Origin: Monodelphis domestica
Taxonomy: Eukaryota > Chordata > Mammalia > Didelphimorphia > Didelphidae
NCBI RefSeq assembly: GCF_027887165.1
Contig: NC_077232.1
Coordinates: 7,463,391-7,527,390, forward strand
Direction of reading: 5' to 3'
DNA: 64,000 nucleotides
Below are positions 1 to 13,193 of the stretch, one piece after another. A model generated the notes under the pieces. The model ran no database searches, had not been told where the DNA came from, and saw only the letters and a list, made by a program, of their open reading frames with translations. A program made the translations under genes and the position numbers. How positions within the stretch are numbered: position 1 is the first letter of the stretch; every line of letters starts with the position of its first letter.

Positions 1-1065
1 GGGAGGTGCCCTTTCTAGAAACAGGAGGCTGACTTTGAGGGGAGAGGTGGCGAGTTCAGTCTGGCGCCCTTCGGGGTTTGAAAATGGTATTGCTTCTTCA
101 GTGCAGAGACTCCCATTCTTTTATTTCCAATTCTCTCCCTTCTCTGCCCTCCCTGGTCCCCCCCCCCCACATTGCTCCATTCCCCTGGGAGCAAGTCCCA
201 TGCCGCCTCCTTGTGGCCATACGCGCAGCACCCAGGCCTCCCTCCAAGCGTGGCCCCCACAGAGCTCCCCCCAGCCCCAGGCACTCCGAGGGTGAGCCCA
301 CGGGCAAAAGCAGGGGCGTCAGCCCGGCACTCCTCTCTGCGCCTCCTCACACTCTCCTTTCATCATCAGCCGCTGCGGCCCATTCGGTGACAGATTTCCA
401 TCATGTACGAACAGGGTTTCCCCTTTCATAGGTCCTTCCGTTCCTAGCCAGGGAGAGCACATGGAAAGAGCCCCAGGGAAGCAGAACACACTTGGGGTGC
501 GTGTGGAGGGGCACACGCAGGGCGCACGTGTGTGCGCCCAGGACGCACGAAGGGCCGAGGGCCTCTCCTGTCCAATGCTGCAGTCGCAGATGGCCCAGCC
601 TCGGAGGAAGTATCCCGTCCTCCCTCCATGGGCCATCTGGCATCTCTTCCCTTCTTGGGGGTCCCCGGGAAGGGACTCTCTGTCAGTGCCTAGTGGAGGA
701 GCCAGCCAGGAAGCGTCTCGGGCCTGCTCTTTCCATTTTCTCCTGCCTTCGGGCTTTTTCGGGCTGCTTGGCCCCGACTGTCACAGGGCTTTGGGCAGCA
801 GGGCCCGAAGCCTCGTCATGGTGTCCACCAAGAACCATTCAGCAGGGAGGGTCTTGGCGGACCCTCCTCATTTTGCAGAAGTGGAGGGGTCAGAGAGGGC
901 AGTTTTGTGGCCAAGTGTGTAGTGGTGCACTCCTGGGTCTCTGGAGCTATGAGGGGCACCTCACTTGGGAGGGCTCCCTGGGCGCAGTCCGGGGCTGGCA
1001 CCCCCTACCTCATCCCCTGGGCAGCCGTGTGACACCCGCGTCTGCCCTGCGTTTCTGGGTTCCAG
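1..1065 (+). other. EFEMP2: EFEMP2 intron (part), no exon seen
   Basis: This is the tail of the intron before the first EFEMP2 exon visible here. I looked for the preceding fibulin-4 segment (first atypical EGF module and proline-rich linker) and found none, so those exons lie left of the window. Around 865-960 there is a weak MIR-like stretch. Nothing else is recognisable. Confidence 0.6.
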
Positions 1066-4547
<3,482 letters not shown>

Positions 4548-4624
4548 GGGGCCGCTCTTCCTCCAGCTAAGGGAGGGGGACTTCCCTATGAAAACATCAG
4601 AAGCTGTTAAGGAATAGAAAAATC

Positions 4625-4630
4625 AATAAA
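4625..4630 (+). other. EFEMP2: EFEMP2 poly(A) signal
   Basis: AATAAA lies 78 bp after the EFEMP2 stop codon, giving a very short 3' UTR. Confidence 0.7.
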
Positions 4631-4966
4631 AAGAGAAAAACCGGCCAGGCCTGATGAGGCGAGGAGCGAGGCCATCAGAGGGGCAGCGGGCTCGTCCGAG
4701 CTGACCAGACAGGGAAAGGGACGTGCCCAGAGTCGCCCAGCTAGTAAGAGTGGACTCCTCATTCCTCTGCTGGGTGAGGAAGAGGCGGCAGGGTCTGGTG
4801 GGGAGGTCAGAGCCTCCCTCGGTGCTTAGAGGCGCCCTTTGTGCACAGCAGGGAGGGCGGACGGCTGCCCCAAGGCACTCCCCATCCCACAGGGTTCTCC
4901 AGGGAGGCTCACCGTAGTGACCCCCCACCCCACCCCTGGCAGACTCGACAGGCTGGCAGTCACACT

Positions 4967-4972
4967 TTTATT
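4967..4972 (-). other. MUS81: MUS81 poly(A) signal
   Basis: AATAAA on the minus strand, 78 bp beyond the MUS81 stop. The interval to the EFEMP2 signal (about 4631-4966) shows only a MIR-like antisense fragment near 4690-4770. Confidence 0.7.
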
Positions 4973-5049
4973 CTATCCAAAACATTTCTTGTCCAAGTCC
5001 CGACCCCGTCCCCTCCCCGGGCCTTGCGCCATGTCTCCTCCAGGCTGGC

Positions 5050-8000
5050 TCAGGGCAGCGGCCCAGCAGTACAGTAGAGCTGGCACAGGGTCCGGCTCAG
5101 GGCTGGGCCCAGGTTCCTGTGAGAGGAGGGAGAGGGAGATGAGTGGGGAGGGGTCCCATGTGCCCCGGCTCCCCACAGCACCCGGAACTCACCTCTGCAG
5201 GCGCCCACACTTGATGGAGCTCAGCAGCTTCTCCTGCTCTTGGCGGCTGGCGCAGGCATCGTAGGCAGCCAGGAGGCTGAGCAGGACAGAGGACAGACCC
5301 TGAAGAGCCCAGCCTCTCCCCACCCCCATCCAGTACCACTTTTCAGGGCATGCTGGGAGCCTGCCAGACCTCCTCCAGCAGGACAGAGGACTGCCTGCTG
5401 AGGCCCCATCCCTGGGCCTGGGGGGACACAAGCTTAACCCCTGGAGAGGACCACTGCTCAAGCTGCCAGGGGCCTTGGGGTGTGGACTGGGGTCAAGCCC
5501 CAGGTCTGATCTGAGCTGTGGGAGCGGGGGCAGTCGCTGACCCTTCCAGTCTCAGTTTCCCTGGCTGTAACATCTAGATCACATGAACCTGTCTCACAGG
5601 GAGGTTCTGCTCCTTCTTGCTCCTCTCTCAGCTCAGGATCTTAGCTCTCACTAAGAAAATCAAGGCTATTTGCCAAGAGCTCCCTTCTCTCCTCGTTCTC
5701 TACATCTGAACCCCGCATCACCCCCTTGCTCCAGGCTCTGGAGACTGCCCTCAGTGAACTTAACCCTTCTCCTTCCATGCCTGGCTTCCCATGGCCAGAA
5801 GGAGCTTCACCAGGCCTCCCCCAGCCCACAAGCACTGACCTCCCTTTCCCACCATGAGGCACGGGCCGAGGCTGGGGCCTGCCTCCCTACCTGGCCGGAG
5901 TGCTGTACGTGCCCAGCAGGGCAGCAGCCTTCTCTCCGCTCACCCCGCGCACCTGCATCAACTGCCGAGCAAACACCTCTCTCACAGACTGGGCCTAGCA
6001 GGGGAGGGAGGGCAGGGGGCATCTCAGCGGTTGGTGAGAGGGAGAAGGCTGGGGGAATGGGGGGGGGGGAATGGAGGGGTGTCGCACCTTGTTTTTCATG
6101 GCCCCCTCATTGAAGTCTCTGAAGGTGAAGAGGGTGCAGGGTGGGGGCCGGGTCCCAGGGTCTCCCTCAGCCCCCCAGGGCCGGCACCGCAGCGTCTGAC
6201 CCTGACAAAGAGAAGAAACAGATGGCCCCAAGGCTCCCGGGCTGCCCCCCATCCTGCCCCATGACAGTCCCCCACTACCTCATAGAGTTTCTGCAGAGCC
6301 CGGGTGAGGAGAGCCAGGTAGGCGGCCGACTCCTTCAGGTCTGCTGTACGTTTCACAAAGAAGCCATCGATCACCTGAGATGGGGGGGAGGCAGGTGAGG
6401 CTCTCCCCCAGGGGTCTTCAAGGGCCCTGGGATACCCCACACTCACCTGTGTATTGGTGACTGCCTGCAGCAGAGTGCTTTCAGGGAGGCTGAGGCTGTG
6501 GGCAGAGCCATGGTCTTCTACCAGGTACACCCGATGGCTGAGGCCACAGCGTTTTAGGCGGAACTGGGGAATTTGGGCCCAAAAGGTCAGGAGGGGCCCC
6601 AGGGAGGGGTTGATCTTCCCTCCCAGGTCTCTCTGGGTCTTAGAGCTACATGCTCTATGGTTAGGAAACAGCCCCAGGCTGGGCAGTGACTTGTCCAAGA
6701 ATTCATGGCCAGGTCAGGTCAGCAGCAGGATTGGAACTTAGCCAGAGGAGCAGATGATTACGGGTTTAGAACGGGAGGGGCTGGAGAGGGCAAACACCTC
6801 AGGTTCCTCACGAGAACCAAGGTGCAGAGAAGGTAGGGGCCTGCCATGGTCTCAGGCCCCCAGGGACAGGCAGGGCTGAGCCTCGTACCTTCTGCTCCCG
6901 AAAGCGCCCATCAATGATGCTGCCACACAGGTCGTCCAGGCGTTTCCTCTCCACCACATGGTCCAGGACGAGCTCGCTGGGCCGGGCTGGGGGGGAGGGC
7001 TGCATTGGCTCCTCTGCCACCATCTACCCTCCCCCGCTCCCTCCCATCTATTCTTCCCTTAAACGCCCCACAGCCCCTTACCCGGCTCCCTCGGACTAGT
7101 CTCCTGAGCCACCCAGACAAAGTCCCCAACATGTAGCTTTCGGACATCATGGGGGACTCCCAGGCGCTTCAGCTCCCTCAGAATCTCTGGCCGGTGGCTA
7201 CCCCTGTGGGCACAGAGAGATCCCAGGCTGTAGTATGCCCCTTCCTTGACTCTGAAGCTGGCAGTGTCGGGGCTGGGAGGGGCCTTAGGACAAAGACAGT
7301 CAGGGGAGGGGGGGACCCTAGGACAAGGAAGACCAGGACTGGGTGGACCCCTAGGAGACAGGGAAAATCGGGGCGGGGAAGACAAGACTCTTAGGACAAG
7401 GAAAGTCAGAGCTTGGAGGGAACTTAGAGCTCAATGAGCTCAATGGAGGAAACATGCCCAGGGTGGTTCAGGGATGTAGCCAATATTTAGTCAATAATGG
7501 AGCCTGTGCCCCCACGGGCAGTAGTACTTGGCATTCCCTGGCACAGCCTCCCGCCTTGTCCTGACTCTTTGCCCTCACCCTCTTGTCCCCCACTCACCCC
7601 GTGGTCTCACTGACATCCACACACAAGAGGATCCTGTACTCCCCTGGCCCCAGCTCGAGGGGTGGCTCCAGAGTCCGGGTCCTGGCGCCTCTGTGGGGAC
7701 AGAGGGGACTGTGAAGAGGTGCCAAGACCACCTCACCCTCCTCTGGGGTCGGATAGGGGACTAGGGAGGAATGCCAGGAAGACGGCTGCTTGGCACAGAG
7801 AAGCAAGCCCAGAAGGCAAGAGGCCAGGGGCCCAGAGCTGGCCCTGATGGAAGGGGAACTCACAGTTGAGACACAGTGTCCTGGGGCCTGTCTTCTGCCT
7901 CCCTGCTAGGGGACTGGGTGGATCTTGGCTGTATCCTAGCAGGCGGCTCTGTCGGACCTTCAGCCTCTGCCAGCTCCCGACACAGCTCTAATCCCCCAGG

Positions 8001-11000
8001 GGTTAGTGAGTACCTGGGGAAGGCAGGAAAGCCAGGGAGGAAGTGAGCCCCCCAGCTGTGCCCAGCAATCCCTCCAAGAGGTCTCGCTCCAGACAGCCTT
8101 GGGCCTCACCTGGCTGGCCGCTGGGTTTTCAAAATGAGGTTTCTGTGCAGGAGGGAGCGCAGGGCTGGCCAGGGCTGACTGCTCGAGCCGAGGGCCACCT
8201 GAGCAGGCAAGGAGGCAGAATCAGATAGGTATTAACCTGCTGTCCCTTTCCCAGGTAAACTGAGGGAGACAACCTGGCACTGGGGGAAGGTCCCAGCCCT
8301 TCCTGGAGTCAAAGGCCCTGGCTTGCAATCCCACCTCTGTGTGGCTTTAGGCAAGTGGTTTCTCCTCTTTGGGGTTCAGTTTCCCACCTCTGTAAAACCA
8401 GGAGCCTGGATGCCCTCTCGTTCAGATTCTGCTCCATAGCCGAGATGCCAGTCAGCCACTGAGCTGCCCACTTCTCTTAAGGCCCAAAGTCAGAATGCCT
8501 CTGAGGCAGGGCTGGGAAGGGGACAGCCCTTGGTGGCTCTTACCCTGGGGGCTTCCTGCTCACACCTCTTCAGGAGCTCATCCTTGGTCAGGGACCCTTG
8601 GCTTCTGGGATCCTGAGACAAGCAGCAGAGAGGGTCGATGTCCCCCCAGCCAGCCCTGTCCTGGCCCTACCACAGGGGACAACATATTCTTCTTCCCAAG
8701 GGTGGATGGAGGCCAATGGATCCCAAGGCTCTTTTGGGGGTGACTGGCCCCTCCGTGGACCTGCCTGGTCTCAGTGGCCACCATTCAGGCTAGAGACCTG
8801 TCCCCCTGCCCCCAGGTGCCTGGATCCTGGGCTCACCAGCTGTTCCTTGTAGAGAATCAGTAGCAGAGCCCGTGCGGCTGAATGACGGGGTGGTCTGTAG
8901 CTGCCACGGCCACCACCCTTGGGACGGCCTGGCATCTGCAACAGGCAGAAGAGAGGCATTCCTGAGTCCAGAACTCTCACCAGCCACTTCCCAGGGTAGA
9001 GCGAAGCCCCCTTCCCCCCTCCTCAAATCCCCTGCTTGGAAGCTGTTGAACCCAATTCACAAAACTACCTTCCTCTGCCCAGGGGGCAGCCCTTGCCCCA
9101 GAGCTCCAATCTGACCGCTCCCTCTCAGAATCCTTTGCTGGCACGAGCCCTGGTCTTCTTTCCCTTCTCTATCCCCACTCTGTGACCTCATCAGGGTTCA
9201 GTTATCGACACCCATGCGGTCCACTCCCAATTCTGCCGGGGTGGCCTCAATCTCTCGAGCTCCCCCCAGATTAGGCTGGCTTCCCTTCTGCTCACTCAGG
9301 TCTCTTCCCTCTCCCTCACCCTGCCAAGTCTTGTCATCTACGCGTCCCATCTCTGGCCTGCACCCAAGCCCAGGAAGCCCACCCCACTTGGGTCCATCTC
9401 ACCTCTGGCTGGGAGAATGTTCTCTGTCCCTCCCTACAACTTGCTGCCAAAGGGATTCTCCTAAAGCCCAGCTAACCCCTCCTGTATCTTGGTGCTCACA
9501 GTGGGGCTTCTGCCCCCCTTCCCTGACTCACTTCATACCCTTTCTATCTTCTTGGAACCCCCAAAGACAGCAGCTTCTCCCCTCCTTGCAACTGCTTCCT
9601 TTAGAATGCAGATGGGGAGAAGGGAGTGAGAGGGGGGTCTGAAGAAGCAAAGGATTCCTGGCCCCCACTCCTTAGGGCTCATGACCTCCAGAAATGCCTC
9701 TATACCACTGCCCTGAGCTCCTCCAAGCTCATATAACAGGGAACCCCTTAAGAAATGCCTGGTAAACTGACAAATGGCAGCTCGGAGCTTTCCCTCCTTG
9801 ACATCCTGATCCCCCAAACCCAGGTAGCCTTAGGGTTCCCTTCTTACCGATTCAGAAGGGACTGCCTCCTCTGGGGGTCTGCTCAACTCTCCCTGTGGGA
9901 GCTCAGAGACTGGCTTGCCTAGGCCGGGGGAAAGAATTAGAACACAGAACAGGGTGGGTCAGAGCTGGACAAAAGGTCCCAGCTGAGTTGGGGCTTAGCC
10001 CTGCTGGGAGAGAACTCTCAAATCAGCCCCTATGGACCTGCATTTCTAACCTGGCTCTGATCTGGCCAAGAACAATGGCCTTAGATAAGTTGCTTCTTGC
10101 TCAGAGGCTGGGTGAAGAAAGAACCTCCTAAGTCCCCCCTTCTCTGGGTGAGTTCTATGCCTGCCATGCTTGGGTCACTGCACCTAGCCTTGGCTTCTCA
10201 GCAGGAAGCTGCCCCAGACTTAATGTCTCCCCACCGCTTCTCCGGGTCCTATCCAGGGGCTCTGGGGCCCAGAGCTGGCCTCTTTCTACCACCATAGACC
10301 CAAAGTCCAAGGCAACAGGGCCCCTTCTCCCGGAAGCTCCAGCAGTGAGTGAGACCTTCCTCTTTGGGTCACATTTCGGGCTTCACCTTAACTTCTCTAA
10401 GGGGTCATTCTCAGAATGCTGCCCAGGCCTTGTCTCAGGCTGGCCCGCAGCTCCCAGCAAGGCTGCAGGTTTCTCAAGGAGCCTGTGCTTCCCTTTAGAC
10501 TGGCTTGAGCCAGCGCTAGGTCCAAGTCCTCTGAAAGAGTTCAAGGACCACTTTCACACTGGAGGTTGTGAGGGATTCAGCCGGGCCCAGGGAGGCTCAC
10601 GGTGGAAGATAGTCTGCGACTCTCCCAGAGCCCTACACGGGGCTCTGCCCAGGAGGGACTGCCTAAAGGATGCAGGAAATGGCTTGACTAGGTCCTGTCC
10701 TGGCTGCCCGCCAAGCCCTGCTGCCCAGTCACCTCCCCCAGAGGCCAGGTGCTGCTCCAGGCGCTGGTCCAGCATGCGGCAGAGGGTGTCCCCAAAGTGC
10801 TGGAGGATCTTGGCTTCTTTCCCACTTCTCAGAGGCAGGGGGTATCTCAGCAGGGAGCGCAAGGCCTGAAGGGACAATAGAGGGCGGTCAAGGGGGGCCC
10901 CCACGGCCGCACCACCACTCTGCCCACAGAGGCTCAGGACCCCAGGTGGCTCAGTCCTAGCCGCACGGGCTCCGGCCACTGCACTCAGGGTCTGCAAGAA

Positions 11001-11484
11001 GAGTCCACAGGACCCTGGGAGTATGGGCCCGGGGCCCCAGGAAGAACAAATACCGGGGCTGGGGGGAAGTAGGAACCCGAGAACTGGGAGGGCACGACGA
11101 CCTCCGCCTAAACTCCTCTTCCTCCCCCTAGTGCCCTTAGCTCCCGCACCAGTTCCAAGCCCACGCACTGGAAGATGGAACTCCGCCCCCTCTTAGGTCT
11201 ACCTTCTGGTGGATGAAACCCCGCCCCCGCCCCACCTTCGAGGAGGCGAAGCCCCGCCCTCTGCCCACCTTCAAGCCAACTAAGGGACCAAATCCCGCCC
11301 CCATGTCCCTCCCTTCCCAAGGTTCCTGGCCCACCTTCTGGTAGACAAAGCGTGCCCGACGGCCCTGGCCGGCTGCCTCATCCCGCCACTCCTGGAGCCA
11401 GCGCACGAAGAGCGGATTGGCGCAGGCAGGCAGCGGCCGCTTCCGGCCTAGGCGAGGCGCGGGCGCGGGCGCAGACGAGGCCAT
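5050..11484 (-). CDS. MUS81: MUS81 structure-specific endonuclease subunit, complete
   Basis: Catalytic subunit of the MUS81-EME1/EME2 nuclease, which cuts flaps, stalled forks and recombination intermediates in the nucleus. Exons (high to low): 11335-11484, 10733-10865, 9848-9918, 8837-8935, 8544-8612, 8110-8198, 7864-8013, 7598-7690, 7082-7203, 6889-6986, 6447-6563, 6279-6374, 6088-6201, 5891-5994, 5193-5276, 5050-5116. They sum to 1656 nt, 551 residues plus stop, equal to the human length. Visible parts: N-terminal helix-hairpin-helix region (about 10-90); winged-helix region (about 125-230); ERCC4 nuclease domain (about 265-430) with VD 278-279, GD 311-312 and the ERK-x3-D signature at 338-344; C-terminal HhH pair (about 470-551), where [10 protein letters not shown] is clear. 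The middle linker (95-118, 215-262) is the most diverged part. The start ATG precedes [11 protein letters not shown], matching the human N terminus. The first exon runs into a donor-bearing repeat (11203-11334). Confidence 0.97.
7275..7425. repeat. Short minisatellite in a MUS81 intron
   Basis: About four imperfect copies, 32-40 bp each, sharing a CCTTAGGACAAGGAA-like core followed by a G-rich tail. It lies between the exons at 7082-7203 and 7598-7690. Confidence 0.6.
8280..8440 (+). mobile_element. MIR-type SINE relic in MUS81 intron
   Basis: Contains the MIR core pattern: a 'GGCAAGTGGTTTCTCC' like segment, then 'CAGTTTCCCACCTCTGTAAA'. It is diverged and antisense to MUS81. Confidence 0.6.
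9130..9490 (+). mobile_element. LINE-2 (L2) fragment in MUS81 intron
   Basis: The order of motifs follows L2 ORF2 downstream of the reverse-transcriptase core, including the GCTGCCAAAGGGATTCTCCT segment near 9450 that matches the 'doublet' region before the L2 3' part. It is heavily diverged and antisense to MUS81. The rest of the introns between 8936 and 10732 show no further clear element except a weak MIR near 10045-10110. Confidence 0.55.
11203..11334 (-). repeat. 33-bp tandem repeat carrying MUS81 exon-1 splice donor copies
   Basis: Read on the MUS81 strand, exon 1 ends in AAG and the intron begins GTGGGC. The same junction pattern (GAAG then GTGGG or GTAGA) recurs at 11269/11268, 11236/11235 and 11203/11202, that is 66, 33 and 33 bp further on. 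Units share a GGGGCGGGG core and a GAAG end. All spacings are multiples of three and the frame stays open through the array. Confidence 0.8.
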
Positions 11485-11605
11485 GGCCCAGCCCCGGCAC
11501 CAGACGCACGAAACGCAAACTCGTGCCTAGCCCTAGCTTGGGGAGGGGGTGCTGATGCCACCCATAGGCCCTGCAAGTGCTAAACCTTTCTCAGCCTCAC
11601 GCCAA

Positions 11606-11620
11606 CGAGGCCCCGCCCCT
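11606..11620 (-). promoter_or_regulatory. MUS81: GC box upstream of MUS81
   Basis: CCCCGCCCC about 125 bp upstream of the MUS81 ATG is an Sp1-type element in a promoter-like position. No TATA box was seen. Confidence 0.45.
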
Positions 11621-12014
11621 TCCGCATTCTAATGATAGGAGAGAGAAGGGGTAAGAAGTGCTGTGTGGAGGCAGGGTAAGCGGCACAGCGCCTCCTATGG
11701 TCAGGAGGACGAACAAACGCTCTAACTTGGCTTCTGAGGCTGTAGGCTCGCTAAGGCACCTGCCTGGGCTGGGAGTGGGGGTGGAGAGGTGTGCAGGGAA
11801 TGGAACTCGGGCTTGGGGGATTTGCAGAGGGGCCTAGAGTCTGGAGAATTCACTTGAGTCCAGGCGGGGAACGTACAGACTCCGGGCCTTTGCATTTACT
11901 GCAATGGGCCCAAGGCTTGCACAGGAATAAGCTGACCGCCGCCCAGGCTGGAGGTCTACGGAACACTCGCTAACCCTCCTCCTGCCTGCCTGCCTGCCTG
12001 CCTACCCGCGGTTC

Positions 12015-12103
12015 CCAAATAAGGAGCAGTTTCCATACAAGGCGTGGTGAATGGGAGCTCTCTCCCTGGCTCCGCCCACCTTCTGGCTCATGCCCTAATA
12101 AGG
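12015..12103. promoter_or_regulatory. Cluster of SRF CArG boxes between MUS81 and CFL1
   Basis: Two perfect CC(A/T)6GG boxes, CCAAATAAGG at 12015-12024 and CCTAATAAGG at 12094-12103, plus a one-mismatch box CCATACAAGG at 12033-12042. They sit about 1.1 kb upstream of the CFL1 ATG and 0.5-0.6 kb upstream of the MUS81 ATG. SRF with MRTF is known to drive many actin-regulator genes, so CFL1 is the likelier target. Confidence 0.65.
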
Positions 12104-12863
12104 CGATCTAGGGCATCCCTGAGCTGCTGAAGGGGGGGGGGGTGTCTCCACGGCAACCGCGAAGCGGGCGTCCCCTCCCCTCCTGCAAACTGGCTACGAG
12201 GTTGGCTTTCCCAGCGCGATTTTAGGGTTAGGGGTACCCCGCGACCCCAGTTTTCGGTTGCTCAGCGTCGCAGTACAGCTCTAAGATCCCGCCCCTCTTG
12301 CTGTGAGACTGGGCAGATCGGATCCTGTTCATAGCTCTTGGGTCTCAGTTTTGCCATCTGTAAAGTAGGGTACTTTGGATATTCTTAACTGTTCGGACAA
12401 TCTGCCATCCACAAATTACCCCTGGAGAGGAATGAGATGGAAAGGCTGGGTCCCCAACGGGCCACAAATCCTCTGTTCCTCCCCCAAACGCCCATACCCA
12501 TAATAACCCCTTAACGCATTGTCTCCCCTGCCCCGCCGCGTGATCTCCAGGTTAGTTTTCGGAGCCCAGCATGGGTCAGTCTCATCCCGGCTGCGTACAT
12601 TGAACGCCAGGGGCTCCCCGTCCAGCCTCCACCCCTACCCCGGAGAAGGGGGCTGCATGTTCTCTGGTCTTCGGCTGCCTCTGCCTCAGTCTCTTCATCT
12701 GCAAGCATAGGCTCCTGACAGAGAGTTTAAACACCTTGGGCCTCAGTTTTCCTCTCGGTAAAAGGAGAACTAGAGCAGGGTCGGCTGTGAGGCTAGGACG
12801 CTGAATCTCTCGGCCTGAGGGACACCGGCTTATGGGGGAGCGCAGCTGCCTGTACTTCTGGCT

Positions 12864-12895
12864 CCGCCCCGCCCCTCTCCGCCGGGGCGGGGCGG
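12864..12895. promoter_or_regulatory. CFL1: Perfect inverted repeat of GC boxes
   Basis: CCGCCCCGCCCC (12864-12875) and its exact reverse complement GGGGCGGGGCGG (12884-12895) flank an 8-bp spacer. These are Sp1/KLF-type sites on both strands, about 300 bp before the CFL1 ATG. Confidence 0.7.
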
Positions 12896-12936
12896 CAAAC
12901 GCACAGTCTCGATCTGCTAGAGGGCCAAGCGCGGGG

Positions 12937-12992
12937 ACTCCATTTCCCGGCGTGCCCCGGGGCGGCGCAGCACCCGCGAACTCCATTTCCCG
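12937..12992 (+). promoter_or_regulatory. CFL1: Paired ZNF143-like motifs in CFL1 promoter
   Basis: The 13-mer ACTCCATTTCCCG occurs exactly twice, at 12937-12949 and 12980-12992, 43 bp apart. The first copy continues GCGTGCC, giving a good fit to the ZNF143 (SBS) pattern ACTACAATTCCCAGCATGC with a few changes. Confidence 0.5.
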
Positions 12993-13193
12993 TCGGCCCA
13001 GGCCCCGGAGCGCCGGAAGCACGCCCCGCCTCTCATTGTGCGGCTCCTACTAAACGGAAGGGGCCGGGAGAGGCCGCGTTCAGTCGGCTCCTGGCAGCGG
13101 CAGTGAAGGAGGCGCGTTCCTCCTCTTCTGTGGCCCTCGTTCCTCCCTCACCCTCCCTCCCTGCTCGCTCACTCGCAAGCTCGTTTTGGAACC

